Source of the DNA: Arcicella rosea
GTDB taxonomy: Bacteria; Bacteroidota; Bacteroidia; Cytophagales; Spirosomataceae
Length of the DNA: 64,000 nucleotides
Direction of reading: 5' to 3'
NCBI RefSeq assembly: GCF_014204325.1
Contig: NZ_JACHKT010000020.1
Coordinates: 41,777-105,776, forward strand
Both the position numbers and the translations under genes were made by a program. How positions within the stretch are numbered: the first letter of the stretch is position 1; every line of letters starts with the position of its first letter. The notes beneath the pieces were generated by a model, which saw nothing but the letters and a program-made list of their open reading frames with translations, did not search any database and was not told the origin of the DNA. This document shows, piece after piece, positions 1-8,868 of the stretch.

Positions 1-1
1 A

Positions 2-121
2 GGACAAAGGCATCATCAAGCTTACCGAAATATTATTTTTGAAAAGGAAGCTTATGAAAATGACGAAAATCTACAATATTTAGCCAGTCGTAAAAATTGG
101 GAATTTATAAAGTATAGATAA
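2..121 (+). CDS. C-terminal fragment of an unidentified protein (cut by window start)
   Basis: An open frame enters from the left edge and ends at a TAA at 119-121, giving 39 residues rich in aromatic and charged amino acids (an AYRNI.FEKEAYEN segment, then a YLASRKNWEF segment near the end). The pattern faintly recalls the C-terminus of small Bacteroidota membrane or peptidase-like proteins, but this is from memory and unconfirmed. It converges on the porP-like gene with only two bases between stop codons, which supports this being a real gene end rather than chance. No function is assigned. Confidence 0.5.
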   Translation, partial: GQRHHQAYRNIIFEKEAYENDENLQYLASRKNWEFIKYR

Positions 122-123
122 GA

Positions 124-1155
124 TTACCATAAATTTTGTGGACAAAGTACACGTCTTCGATTATTCAACATCAAACCAATTACAACTTCATGTGAACCTC
201 TCGAACGTTCTTTCAAGCCCGATAAAGTAAAGTCGTAGGAATACCCCAAATTAATTAAGGAGCTGATATTTACGCCTAATAATCCTACAAAAGCATCTTT
301 ATGTCTGTAAGAAGTTCCGAACCAAAATCTATCTCTGAAAACAGCTTTCGCATTTACATCAAAACTTAAAGGTGCTTGTGCCACTCTTTTGATGAGTGTT
401 GAAGGAATAATCGTCCAATCGTCACTGATTTCTTGTCTGAAACCTGCTGTTAGAAAGTAATGAGGAATGGCGTTTCCAATCCAACTTTGGGTATTGTTAT
501 CTTTATTTTTATAATTAAAGCTGTTGAAAATAAATTGATTCGCTGAAATTCCAACAAAAAAAGTTCTGGAGTATAACCAAGTACCTACGTTCAGGTTAGG
601 CTGAATGGCTGTCAGTTTAGAGCCTGCAACAATTATTTGGTCAGGATTATCTTTTACTTGTACTTTACTAAAATCAACGCCATATTGAGAGATTCCACCC
701 GAAATTCCAACGGCTAATTTTATTTTATTCGTTACTGGAACATGCAACGCATAGCTCAAGTTTAAACTGTTCTGTGTATTTGCACCAGTTTTATCCGCAA
801 CCAAAATAAAACCAATGCCATGATGGGCTGGTACTTTGGCAGAGCCGTTGAAATTATTAGAAAGTGCCATTGGGCGACGAATAGATTTACTGAAATTGGG
901 TCTTGCACCAGTACTTGTAATATCTGTTTTGCCAATCGCTAAATGTGCCGAAACATAATAAGTAAGCGGAGCACCTTCAAAATCTGTCCATTGATTTCTG
1001 TATCCCGTTTTAATATCTGTATAGTCTTCAATACCCGAAACGGCTGGGTTGATTAAATAACTATTCATCATGTATTGACTATACTGTGGTTGGGTTTGGG
1101 CAATTGCCATTAAACGGACAGTAATCATCAAAAAGGCAAGTATAATTTTTTGCAT
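124..1155 (-). CDS. PorP/SprF family type IX secretion system membrane protein
   Basis: The 343-residue product starts with a signal peptide (MQKIILAF... ending near AIAQ) and continues with the family hallmark QYSQYMMNSYLINPAVSG, followed by alternating hydrophobic beta strands to the end, as in outer-membrane PorP/SprF proteins. Family members bind PorE or PorK/N-associated partners and are linked to type IX secretion and gliding; many paralogues occur per genome, each often tied to its own secreted adhesin. An upstream in-frame ATG at 1173 would add six residues before the signal peptide, so the inner start is preferred. It stands alone here with no other Por/Gld gene adjacent, so it is probably an accessory paralogue rather than core SprF. 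Confidence 0.85.
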   Translation of the reverse strand: MQKIILAFLMITVRLMAIAQTQPQYSQYMMNSYLINPAVSGIEDYTDIKTGYRNQWTDFEGAPLTYYVSAHLAIGKTDITSTGARPNFSKSIRRPMALSNNFNGSAKVPAHHGIGFILVADKTGANTQNSLNLSYALHVPVTNKIKLAVGISGGISQYGVDFSKVQVKDNPDQIIVAGSKLTAIQPNLNVGTWLYSRTFFVGISANQFIFNSFNYKNKDNNTQSWIGNAIPHYFLTAGFRQEISDDWTIIPSTLIKRVAQAPLSFDVNAKAVFRDRFWFGTSYRHKDAFVGLLGVNISSLINLGYSYDFTLSGLKERSRGSHEVVIGLMLNNRRRVLCPQNLW

Positions 1156-1671
1156 AAGAGCGATGAAGTTCACATTTTAAAATAAAGATAAGAATTAAAG
1201 AAGTTTTTTTGGTAATATTCTAATGATAGTCCAACCTTTTTACAAGATTTGATGTCTCTTTGGGTACTTGTAGATTATTTCTGTGGTTAATTGGTTTGAG
1301 CAGAAAGCTGATTGAGAATAGGATAGGGGAAAAGACTTAGTTTATTGTCGTTCAGTTAAATAATTAATAATCAAAGATATACTTAAAATAATTTGATTGT
1401 TTTGAAACCTTATTACTTTTTATCACGTAAATGATAACAAATAGAAATTTAACAATAATTAGACTTTTTACAAAGCGTATTTTAAATACATTTTGTAAAA
1501 ATTAAAGATAATTAAATAGCTTATGGAGAATATCGAAAGCCTTTAGAAATTTTCTAAAGGCTTTTTTGTTGAATTTTTTGAAGGAAAAGAACAAAGTCGA
1601 AAACTTCTACGTTAAACTTGTAATTCAAACGAAACTGTCTGGATTTTACATATCAAACGCATAAGGCAATA
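1156..1671. other. 516-bp AT-rich intergenic region between divergent porP-like gene and bshC
   Basis: No open frame of convincing size is present. It must hold the porP-like promoter (reverse) and the bshC promoter (forward). A TACATTTTG near 1488-1496 resembles a Bacteroidota -7 box, and a perfect hairpin with a T-run lies at 1536-1570, so a short transcript of about 70 nt could be made and terminated here; this is inference only. Confidence 0.5.
1536..1570 (+). terminator. Perfect 14-bp hairpin with T-run, no gene directly upstream
   Basis: AAAGCCTTTAGAAA at 1536-1549 is the exact reverse complement of 1551-1564, and TTTTTTG follows. It has the form of a rho-independent terminator on the plus strand, yet lies about 100 bp before bshC and downstream of no forward gene, so it either ends a small RNA or acts as an attenuator of bshC readthrough. 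Confidence 0.6.
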
Positions 1672-3219
1672 ATGCAAATACATCAACTACCTTTAGAGAC
1701 CGTAAATCAATTTTCGTCTCTTTTCTTAGACTTCATCAATCAAAACACAAAAACGAAAGATTTTTACGAGAATTATCCATCCATTCAAGGTTTTGAAAAA
1801 CAAATTGCACTCAAACAGTATGATGTTACCAAACGTAAAGTTTTAGTAGAAACCTTAAAACAGCAGTATTCAGGGATAAGTAATCAACCAGATTTTGATA
1901 TTCTTTTATCAGAAAATACTTTCACAGTTACTACGGGGCATCAACTTAATATTTTTACGGGGCCACTTTATGTGATTTATAAATTGGTTACGGTGATTAA
2001 CTTGGCAAAATCGCTCAAAAAAGCTTTTCCAGAATACAATTTTGTGCCAGTTTATTGGATGGCAACTGAAGACCATGATTTTGCAGAAATCAATCATTTT
2101 TCTTTATTCGGAAAAAAATTAGCTTGGGAAACAGCCCAAAAAGGAGCAGTTGGTAGAATGAATCCCAAGGAATTGGAAAGTTTAATAGCAGAAATGGCTG
2201 AATGTCCAGCTATTTTTAAAGATGCTTATTTGAATAATGAAACCCTTGCAAATGCAGCTCGATGTTACGCCAACGAGTTGTTCGGAAACCAAGGTTTAGT
2301 TTGTATTGATGCTGATGATAGAAAGCTGAAAAAACTTTTTGCACCGATTATTAAAAACGATTTACTGCATCACACCGCTTTTGATGTTGTTTCAAAAACT
2401 TCTGAAAATCTCGAATCTTTGGGCTATAAAACCCAAATTTCTCCTCGTGAAATCAACTTCTTCTATTTAGACAACGGTCTGCGTGAACGCATCGTAAAAG
2501 AAGAAAATACTTATAAAGTTCTCAATACTGATTTATCTTTTTCTGAAGCAGAAATCCTGACGATACTTGAGAATGAACCCGAAAAATTTAGTCCGAATGT
2601 GGTATTAAGACCTGTTTATGAAGAAGTAATTCTTCCGAATTTGGCTTATATCGGTGGGCCTTCTGAAGTACCTTACTGGTTGCAATTGAAGAGTATTTTT
2701 GATTTTCATCAAGTAGCATTTCCAATTTTAATGCCACGTAATTTCTGTTTAGTTGTTAATAAAGCAACAGCCAAGAAAATGGAAAAATTGGATTTGACGA
2801 GCGAAGATTTGTTCTTAGATGAAATTAGTTTGAAAAAGAATTTCATTGAAAAACATAGTGAAAATAGTTTAAGTTTATCGGTCGAAAGTAATGCTTTTGT
2901 ACAGATTTTTGATGAGATTTTGACGAAAGCTATTAAAATTGATAAAACGCTGGAAGGGGCAGTAAAAGGTGAACAACAAAAAGTATTAAATGCCCTTGAA
3001 AACTTAGAAAAGCGACTTAAAAAGGCAGAAGAAAGAAATCATGAAACAGAAGTAAATCAGCTTTTAGGCGTAAAACAGAAGCTTTTTCCAAATGGAACAC
3101 CACAAGAACGAAGCGAAAATTTCCTAAATTTCTATTTGAACAATCCTGAATTTTTAAATCAAGTATCAGAAGTATTCGACCCGCTGAATTTTAAATTTTA
3201 TGTAATTATAGAAGAATAA
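1672..3219 (+). CDS. bshC: Bacillithiol biosynthesis cysteine-adding enzyme BshC
   Basis: BshC adds cysteine to glucosaminyl-malate in the last step of bacillithiol synthesis, the low-molecular-weight thiol of Firmicutes and many Bacteroidota. The 515-residue product has the usual family length. Visible landmarks are the TTGHQ..IFTGPLY..YK segment at residues 87-103, the WMATEDHDFAEI segment near 129-140 and a long C-terminal coiled coil at about 430-460 typical of the BshC dimer. The start ATG is preceded by AT-rich DNA without a Shine-Dalgarno sequence. bshA and bshB are not in this window, so the pathway genes are dispersed. A strong hairpin terminator follows directly. Confidence 0.95.
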   Translation: MQIHQLPLETVNQFSSLFLDFINQNTKTKDFYENYPSIQGFEKQIALKQYDVTKRKVLVETLKQQYSGISNQPDFDILLSENTFTVTTGHQLNIFTGPLYVIYKLVTVINLAKSLKKAFPEYNFVPVYWMATEDHDFAEINHFSLFGKKLAWETAQKGAVGRMNPKELESLIAEMAECPAIFKDAYLNNETLANAARCYANELFGNQGLVCIDADDRKLKKLFAPIIKNDLLHHTAFDVVSKTSENLESLGYKTQISPREINFFYLDNGLRERIVKEENTYKVLNTDLSFSEAEILTILENEPEKFSPNVVLRPVYEEVILPNLAYIGGPSEVPYWLQLKSIFDFHQVAFPILMPRNFCLVVNKATAKKMEKLDLTSEDLFLDEISLKKNFIEKHSENSLSLSVESNAFVQIFDEILTKAIKIDKTLEGAVKGEQQKVLNALENLEKRLKKAEERNHETEVNQLLGVKQKLFPNGTPQERSENFLNFYLNNPEFLNQVSEVFDPLNFKFYVIIEE

Positions 3220-3233
3220 AAACACTTGTTCAT

Positions 3234-3276
3234 AAAAAAAGAGGAAAGTATTCTTGTGATACTTTCCTCTTTTTTT
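3234..3276. terminator. Bidirectional terminator between bshC and the Lrp/AsnC gene
   Basis: A7-GAGGAAAGTAT (from 3234) pairs with ATACTTTCCTC-T7 (to 3276) around an 7-nt loop; an A-run on one side and a T-run on the other let it work for both convergent genes. Confidence 0.9.
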
Positions 3277-3295
3277 ATGCCTTTTTGGATGATAT

Positions 3296-3763
3296 TCAAG
3301 GAATTGGTAATACTTTACTTTCTTTGAAAGTTGACAGAATGACCATCGTTTGTGTACCTGCAACTTCTTCAATTTCATTGATTTTTTCAAGCATCAATTT
3401 TTGATATGAAGCAATATCTTTAGCAATTATCTTCAATAAGAAATCTCCAGAACCAGTAACATGATGACATTCTATGACCTCTGGAATTTGATTTATCTGG
3501 AAAACAAACGATTCTGTTACTTGTTTTTTATGCCCAATTAAAGTAACAGTGACGAATGTGGTGACTCCTAAGCCAACTTTTTCACGATTTAATTGTGCGT
3601 GATAACTTTCAATAATGCCCGCAGTTTCTAATTTTTTAACACGTTCAAGTGTAGGTGCAGGTGATAGTCCTATTTCTTTTGATAATTGTGCATTAGTAAT
3701 TTTAGCATTCTGTTGTAAAATTTCTAATACTTTATGGTCTATTTGATCTAGTTTGATACTCAT
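3296..3763 (-). CDS. Lrp/AsnC family transcriptional regulator
   Basis: The 155-residue product has an N-terminal winged helix-turn-helix (about residues 5-60, with LDQIDHKVLEILQQNAK and the recognition part around LSPAPTLERVKKLE) and a C-terminal RAM/AsnC ligand-binding domain (GSGDFLLKIIAKD segment near residues 105-115). Lrp/AsnC proteins form octamers that bind amino acids and control amino-acid metabolism or transport. The gene is monocistronic, convergent with bshC. No amino-acid gene sits next to it, so its effector and targets cannot be told from context. Confidence 0.93.
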   Translation of the reverse strand: MSIKLDQIDHKVLEILQQNAKITNAQLSKEIGLSPAPTLERVKKLETAGIIESYHAQLNREKVGLGVTTFVTVTLIGHKKQVTESFVFQINQIPEVIECHHVTGSGDFLLKIIAKDIASYQKLMLEKINEIEEVAGTQTMVILSTFKESKVLPIP

Positions 3764-4054
3764 TTTTTCGGAGTTTAGAATTGATGAAAGCCAAAAATAC
3801 CATTGATAATTTCAATGGTTTTCAGAATTACATGATTATTAGTAATGGGTTATTTTACTGCGATAGGAAATCTATTGCAAATCTAATAGCTTTTTTGTGA
3901 TTTTTATAAGAAATTCTACAAAAAAGCAGTTTTTTAGAATAATATTTTTATTATTCGGTAATTATATACCTATCTGTTAATAAAATTCTGTGAAAACAGA
4001 ATTTATAGGTAAAAATAGGAAAATACAAAACAGAATCTTATTTTGTATAAATGC

Positions 4055-4348
4055 CTACTTTCGCTTAGAAATTTTGTTGAAAGAAATTTTTCTTTGCAAA
4101 GTACATTTAAAGCGAACGTCATCAACTAGGCTTTTGGCTCTATGTTTTGTGGCTCTGCCTTGTACACGTTCACGCCACATTCGCCACGACGATGCTTTCA
4201 TTTCTCTTCGCATTAATTCGATTACTTCTTGTTCTTTTAGTCCGAATTGTACCAGAATGGCGTCGAATGGAGTGCGGTCTTCCCATGCCATTTCAATGAT
4301 TCTATCAATGTCTTGTTCGCTAAGTAATAAATCTTTCAATGTTATCAT
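4055..4348 (-). CDS. TIGR03643 / DUF2805 family small protein
   Basis: The 97-residue product has the family pattern: LSEQDIDRIIEMAWEDRTPFDAI near residues 10-32, then FGLKEQEVIELMRREMK, then SSWRMWRERVQGR. This small family occurs in Bacteroidota, Cyanobacteria and Proteobacteria and has no established function; the sequence resembles a small helical, possibly nucleic-acid-binding domain. The C-terminal 25 residues after the conserved RVQGR...KH core are basic and look lineage-specific. The overlapping forward frame at 3990-4361 is its antisense shadow. It lies alone between the Lrp gene and glnS. Confidence 0.85.
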   Translation of the reverse strand: MITLKDLLLSEQDIDRIIEMAWEDRTPFDAILVQFGLKEQEVIELMRREMKASSWRMWRERVQGRATKHRAKSLVDDVRFKCTLQRKISFNKISKRK

Positions 4349-4631
4349 TGTGAAGTTGTGAATGAGGAAATAATTTCAACAAAAAATGTTCTAAAGGTGA
4401 TTTTTAAGCAGTTTGTAAAAACAAGTTGTAAAATCGTTCTGCTGACATTCTAAAGCCCATTGTCTATAACCTTCTCAGTTAAAAAATGTTTTTTAAATCT
4501 GATTTGCTAGAAAACCCTGATTCATTCCCTAAAAAATCCGTAATTTCGTAAGATAGTCTTGTCACGATTTTGTTAATTAGCAAAACAAATGCTAATATGC
4601 GATAACCAACAAATTGATAACGATTCAGCTT

Positions 4632-6305
4632 ATGGCAGAAGAAGAAAAAAAATCACTTAATTTCCTTGAACAAATTGTAGAAGAAGATTTACAATCGGGT
4701 AAACACGGTGGACGTGTTTTGACTCGTTTTCCACCTGAACCTAATGGGTATTTACACATTGGGCATGCTAAATCAATTTGCTTGAACTTTGGCTTGGCTG
4801 CTAAATATGGCGGACAAACTAATCTTCGTTTTGATGATACTAATCCAGAAAAAGAAGAGACTGAATATGTAGATTCTATCAAAGCTGATGTGCGTTGGCT
4901 TGGATTTGAATGGGCTGGCGAAGAATTGTATGCTTCTAATTATTTTGAAAGCCTTTATCAGTTTGCTGTAACACTTATCAAAAAAGGATTGGCTTATGTA
5001 GATGATCAAACTTCTGAGCAAATCGCTTCTCAAAAAGGTAATCCTAATTTTCCCGGTGAAGATAGCCCTTACCGTTACCGTACTGTAGAGGAAAATTTAG
5101 ATTTGTTCAGTAGAATGCGAGCTGGTGAGTTTGGAGATGGTGCCAAAGTATTGAGAGCTAAAATTGATATGGCACATCCGAACATGCACATGCGTGACCC
5201 TTTGATGTATCGTATTAAACACGCTCCGCATCACCGTACTGGCGATACTTGGTGTATTTATCCGATGTATGATTTTGCCCATGGTCAGTCGGATTCTATC
5301 GAGGAAATTACCCATTCAGTTTGTACTTTGGAATTTGATGTTCATCGTCCTTTATACGAATGGTTTATCGAAAAATTAGGCATTTATCCTTCACATCAAT
5401 ACGAATTTGCACGGTTGAATCTTACTCATACAGTAATGAGCAAACGTAAACTACTTCAATTAGTGAATGAAGGAGTGGTAAATGGTTGGGACGACCCACG
5501 TATGCCAACGATTTCTGCATTGCGTCGTCGTGGTTTTACACCAGCATCTATCCGTAATTTTTGTGAGAAAATTGGAGTAGCCAAAAGAGATAATTTAATT
5601 GACGTAGGAGTATTAGATTATTGCGTTAGAGAGGATTTGAATAAATTAGCTACTAGAGTAATGGCGGTTTTAGATCCAATTAAAGTAGTCATTACAAATT
5701 ATCCTACAGACGAAGTCGAAGAATTACAGGTAGAAAATAATCCAGAAGATGAGAATTCAGGAAGTCGTACTGTACCATTTAGTCGTGAGATTTATATCGA
5801 AAAAGACGATTTCATGGAAGTACCGATGAAGAAGTTTTTCCGTTTAGGACCAGGTTTGATGGTTCGTTTAAAAGGTGCTTATATCATCAAATGTGATGAT
5901 TTTGTAAAAGATGAATTTGGTAATATTACCGAACTTCACTGTAGTTATATTCCAGAAAGCCGTTCGGGTTCTGATACTTCGGGTATCAATGTAAAAGGGA
6001 CGATTCACTGGGTATCAATTCAACATGCAGTGAAAGCAGAAGTAAGAGTATATGATAGATTATTGATTTTGGAAGATGCTTCGCAAGTAGGAGATGACTT
6101 CAAGAAATTTATCAATCCAGATTCTTTAACTGTTATTCCAGAAGTGTTTGTTGAGCCTAGTTTGAAAGAAGCAAAAGTAGGAACTAATTACCAATTTATG
6201 CGTAAAGGCTACTTCTGTTTAGACCCAGATGCTACAGCAGAACATCTTGTCTTCAACAGAACAGTTGGCTTAAAAGATACTTGGGTAAAAGAGAAAAGTA
6301 AGTAA
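4632..6305 (+). CDS. glnS: Glutamine--tRNA ligase
   Basis: The class I synthetase charges tRNA-Gln directly with glutamine. The 557-residue product matches the length of bacterial GlnRS. The N-terminal Rossmann fold carries [16 protein letters not shown] (HIGH at residues 42-45) and the catalytic loop is TVMSKRKL (KMSKS equivalent); the C-terminal half forms the anticodon-binding beta barrels. The longer frame begins at a TTG at 4614, but the ATG at 4632 gives the normal [16 protein letters not shown] start and is chosen. A direct GlnRS implies that at least tRNA-Gln does not depend on the GatCAB amidotransferase route. A hairpin terminator follows. Confidence 0.96.
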   Translation: MAEEEKKSLNFLEQIVEEDLQSGKHGGRVLTRFPPEPNGYLHIGHAKSICLNFGLAAKYGGQTNLRFDDTNPEKEETEYVDSIKADVRWLGFEWAGEELYASNYFESLYQFAVTLIKKGLAYVDDQTSEQIASQKGNPNFPGEDSPYRYRTVEENLDLFSRMRAGEFGDGAKVLRAKIDMAHPNMHMRDPLMYRIKHAPHHRTGDTWCIYPMYDFAHGQSDSIEEITHSVCTLEFDVHRPLYEWFIEKLGIYPSHQYEFARLNLTHTVMSKRKLLQLVNEGVVNGWDDPRMPTISALRRRGFTPASIRNFCEKIGVAKRDNLIDVGVLDYCVREDLNKLATRVMAVLDPIKVVITNYPTDEVEELQVENNPEDENSGSRTVPFSREIYIEKDDFMEVPMKKFFRLGPGLMVRLKGAYIIKCDDFVKDEFGNITELHCSYIPESRSGSDTSGINVKGTIHWVSIQHAVKAEVRVYDRLLILEDASQVGDDFKKFINPDSLTVIPEVFVEPSLKEAKVGTNYQFMRKGYFCLDPDATAEHLVFNRTVGLKDTWVKEKSK

Positions 6306-6323
6306 AAGGATTCTTTGTTATAA

Positions 6324-6371
6324 AAAAGGTTGCTAATATTTGTATAAGAACAAGTATTAGCAACCTTTTTC
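6324..6371. terminator. Bidirectional terminator after glnS
   Basis: A-run plus GGTTGCTAATA near 6326-6338 pairs with TATTAGCAACC near 6354-6365, followed by T5; it separates convergent glnS and the secreted-protein gene and can serve both strands. Confidence 0.85.
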
Positions 6372-6373
6372 TT

Positions 6374-6931
6374 TTAGTAAGAAGCTTGATAATCAATCGT
6401 AAAAACAGTAATTGATATTTTATCTTTACTTACTTTAATGGGGGATATATTACCATTGCCATCGAAAGAATTTGCATATAATCCTTTATCGCCTTCACGA
6501 ACAAATAAAGAATATCTACCTTCTTCTAGGCTTACACAAAATTTACCTTCTTCATCAGACTTTACACTTTTAATAAATTTTGTAGCAATGGTTTGATAGA
6601 AACCGTTTTCACGGGTTGTTTCAGCGGTATTTGTGAGGTCGTAAATTACTAATTCTCTTTGGGCAGGTCTGGCTTTTGGTGTTGGTCTGTCGGGCGAAGG
6701 CATCATATTTCCAGCCTTCCAGAAAATAGTCCCGCAGATTCCCTGTTGCACCACAGCTGAACTACTGGAGTCGGTTTTAGCTCCAGTGGATGTTTCGTTG
6801 TTTGAAATTATCTTTTGTACAGAAGCAGGAAGTGAGATTTTCCTTTTTAATTTTTTCTTGGTTTTCTGTCCAAAAGTACCAATCATCGAAAGGCAACCTA
6901 GAATGAGTATGAAGATTTTTACTTTGATCAT
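6374..6931 (-). CDS. Secreted protein with carboxypeptidase-regulatory-like (Ig-like) domain
   Basis: The 185-residue product has a signal peptide (hydrophobic residues 4-20 ending near FGQ), a Lys- and Ser-rich linker, then a QGICGTIFWKAGNMMPSP segment and a beta-rich domain with DEEGKFCVSLEEGRYSLFVREGDKGLYAN and a FDGNGNISPI motif. These are features of a common exported Bacteroidota family with a transthyretin/carboxypeptidase-regulatory-like fold; no enzyme activity is expected. It starts 8 bp after ftsY and so is probably its co-transcribed tail. Its role is unknown; export to periplasm or surface is inferred from the signal peptide. Confidence 0.75.
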   Translation of the reverse strand: MIKVKIFILILGCLSMIGTFGQKTKKKLKRKISLPASVQKIISNNETSTGAKTDSSSSAVVQQGICGTIFWKAGNMMPSPDRPTPKARPAQRELVIYDLTNTAETTRENGFYQTIATKFIKSVKSDEEGKFCVSLEEGRYSLFVREGDKGLYANSFDGNGNISPIKVSKDKISITVFTIDYQASY

Positions 6932-6939
6932 GTCAAAGA

Positions 6940-7911
6940 TTATTTTCTCTTGAATAACGAATCAACAAATTCTTTTTTATTGAAAACCTGTAAATCTTCT
7001 ATTTTTTCACCTACACCAATGTATTTCACAGGAATTTTAAATTGGTCAGAAATTCCAATAACTACACCGCCTTTGGCAGTTCCATCTAATTTAGTGATAG
7101 CCAATGCCGTAACATCGGTAGTTTTAGTAAACTCTTGTGCTTGGATAAAAGCATTTTGCCCTGTAGAACCATCTAAAACCAATAAAATCTCATGAGGAGC
7201 ATCAGGTAAAAACTTCTGCATCACACGCTTGATTTTAGAAAGCTCGTTCATCAAGTTTACTTTATTGTGCAAACGCCCAGCAGTGTCAATAATAACAACG
7301 TCAGCATCTTGTTCAACGGCTTGCTTTACCGTATCATAAGCCACAGAAGCTGGATCGCTGTTCATCCCGTGGTCGATTACTGTTACACCAACTCTTTGTC
7401 CCCAAAGTTTCAATTGGTCAACAGCAGCGGCTCTAAAAGTATCGCCTGCTCCTAATATTACTTTGTTTCCTGCTTTATGAAATTGTGAAGCCAGTTTTCC
7501 AATGGTTGTTGTTTTTCCAACACCATTTACACCTACAACCATAATTACATAAGGCTTAACATTTGCTTTGAAGGCATTTGAAACATCGTCAGATTTATTT
7601 TGTGCCAATAATTCAGCAATTTCTTCTCTGAGTAAACCGTCTAGTTCGGCGGTAGTTACAAATTTATCTCTTGCTACACGTTCTTCAATTCTACGGATAA
7701 TTTTAAGGGTTGTATCAACGCCAACATCCGAAGAGATTAAAATTTCTTCTAATTCATCTAATACCTCTTCATCGACTTTAGATTTGCCGACTACCGCTCT
7801 ACTCAATTTAGAAAAAAGCCCTTCTTTGGTTTTTTCTAATCCTTTATCAAGTGTTTCTTTTTCTTCGGTATTTAAGGTTTCTTTTTTCTTAAAAAAATCA
7901 AATAAGCCCAT
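6940..7911 (-). CDS. ftsY: Signal recognition particle receptor FtsY
   Basis: FtsY is the GTPase that docks the Ffh-ribosome complex at the membrane during co-translational insertion. The 323-residue product has a short charged N-terminal region with an amphipathic MGLFDFFKKK start, an N-domain helix bundle (about 35-110) and the SRP GTPase G-domain: P-loop GVNGVGKTTT at 127-136, DTFRAAA near 157-163, DTAGR at 209-213 and TKLDGTAKGG at 273-282. It lacks the long acidic A-domain of E. coli, as usual in Bacteroidota. It is followed after 8 bp by the secreted-protein gene. Confidence 0.96.
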   Translation of the reverse strand: MGLFDFFKKKETLNTEEKETLDKGLEKTKEGLFSKLSRAVVGKSKVDEEVLDELEEILISSDVGVDTTLKIIRRIEERVARDKFVTTAELDGLLREEIAELLAQNKSDDVSNAFKANVKPYVIMVVGVNGVGKTTTIGKLASQFHKAGNKVILGAGDTFRAAAVDQLKLWGQRVGVTVIDHGMNSDPASVAYDTVKQAVEQDADVVIIDTAGRLHNKVNLMNELSKIKRVMQKFLPDAPHEILLVLDGSTGQNAFIQAQEFTKTTDVTALAITKLDGTAKGGVVIGISDQFKIPVKYIGVGEKIEDLQVFNKKEFVDSLFKRK

Positions 7912-8050
7912 GTTTTGGTTATCAGTTTTCAGTTAACGTTTTGGTTTGTAGCAGTCAACTATTGGAGATTCAATATCATTAGCTGAAATTACCCAATTTT
8001 TTTTCTTTAAACTAATATTAAATAAGCTACAAATTTCCCAAATATAAAAC

Positions 8051-8088
8051 AAAAAAAGTCCCCTAACTTTATTTAGATAGGGGACTTT
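8051..8088 (-). terminator. Terminator of the rpmG-DUF4295 operon
   Basis: Stem AAAGTCCCCTA (8055-8065) / TAGGGGACTTT (8078-8088); on the reverse strand it is followed by a U-run (A7 at 8051-8057 on the plus strand). It lies 18 bp after the DUF4295 stop. Confidence 0.88.
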
Positions 8089-8105
8089 CTTTAAAGTCGA
8101 AAGAA

Positions 8106-8258
8106 TTAACCTTTCAACGCTGCTGCTACATCGTCTTGAAGAACGATTTCTTCTTTGAATGTGTAAGCACCAGTAGCAGGATTTTTCACTGCTTTAACGA
8201 TTTTTGCGTATTTTACGCCACCTTCTTTCTTAAGGGTTGCAACTACTTTCTTTGCCAT
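8106..8258 (-). CDS. DUF4295 family protein (ribosomal-operon-associated, 50 aa)
   Basis: This gene is shorter than common ORF cutoffs. Reading the reverse strand from the ATG at 8256-8258 gives a 50-residue basic protein beginning MAKKVVATLKKEGGVKYAKI and ending DDVAAALKG, which matches the Bacteroidota-specific DUF4295 family normally encoded right after the L28/L33 genes. Its position 120 bp after rpmG and before a good terminator fits that arrangement. Small size, basicity and neighbourhood suggest a ribosome-associated role, but that is inference. Confidence 0.9.
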   Translation of the reverse strand: MAKKVVATLKKEGGVKYAKIVKAVKNPATGAYTFKEEIVLQDDVAAALKG

Positions 8259-8379
8259 TTCTTTGTATAAGTTATTGTTATCCGTTTTGAGTTATCGACT
8301 GATTACAACTTAATTGATGAACAAACTCAGCAATTATGATAACACAGACTTGATAACTTGTAATTGACAACTAAATGAA

Positions 8380-8562
8380 TTACTTAATTTCTTTATGAAC
8401 AGTCACTTTCTTCATGAAAGGATTGTATTTCTTCAACTCTAAACGAGCTGTAGTGTTTTTACGGTTTTTCTTAGTGATGTAACGAGACATCCCTGGAACG
8501 CCTGAAGTTTTTTGCTCAGTACATTCCAAAATCACTTGGATTCTATTGCCTTTCTTAGCCAT
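8380..8562 (-). CDS. rpmG: 50S ribosomal protein L33 (bL33)
   Basis: The 60-residue product starts [18 protein letters not shown] and continues with the L33 core [23 protein letters not shown]. Only one cysteine is present, so this is the zinc-free (C-minus) form of L33. In many Bacteroidota the order is rpmB-rpmG-DUF4295; no L28 reading frame is visible in the 306 bp upstream of rpmG, so rpmB must lie elsewhere. The gene has its own well-formed promoter at 8669-8700. Confidence 0.95.
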   Translation of the reverse strand: MAKKGNRIQVILECTEQKTSGVPGMSRYITKKNRKNTTARLELKKYNPFMKKVTVHKEIK

Positions 8563-8668
8563 TGCTTTGTTTGCTTAATTGGTTATAAAAAATCGTTTTC
8601 TATTGATTATCAGTAAATTACAACCCAATCAAACTGAAAAACGAAGATGTGTCTTTGAAACAGGACTG

Positions 8669-8700
8669 CAAAGGTAGTAAATGTTTGAGTTTTAGACAAA
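8669..8700 (-). promoter_or_regulatory. Bacteroidota-type promoter for rpmG-DUF4295
   Basis: On the reverse strand TTTG (8700-8697) and TACCTTTG (8676-8669) are separated by 20 bp, a full match to the Bacteroidota -33/-7 consensus (TTTG-N19/20-TAnnTTTG). Transcription would start near 8662, about 100 nt before rpmG. The rest of 8563-8868 shows no gene. Confidence 0.8.
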
Positions 8701-8868
8701 TATGTTTTCAAAAGTTTTTAATAAATATTTGTATAAAGTGAAAAATAGTCAATTTTAGCCCTTTTTTACCCAATTTATCTTTGAATCTTTCATTTTTCGA
8801 GAATATTTATTCTTGTCTTCAGCAATACTTCGGCTCTTAAAATCTGTATTATTTCAAGATTTTGATGA

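Noticed and set aside
3990..4361. 123-codon forward frame overlapping the TIGR03643 gene
   Set aside because: Antisense shadow of a recognised protein; Ser/Arg-rich composition without any motif.
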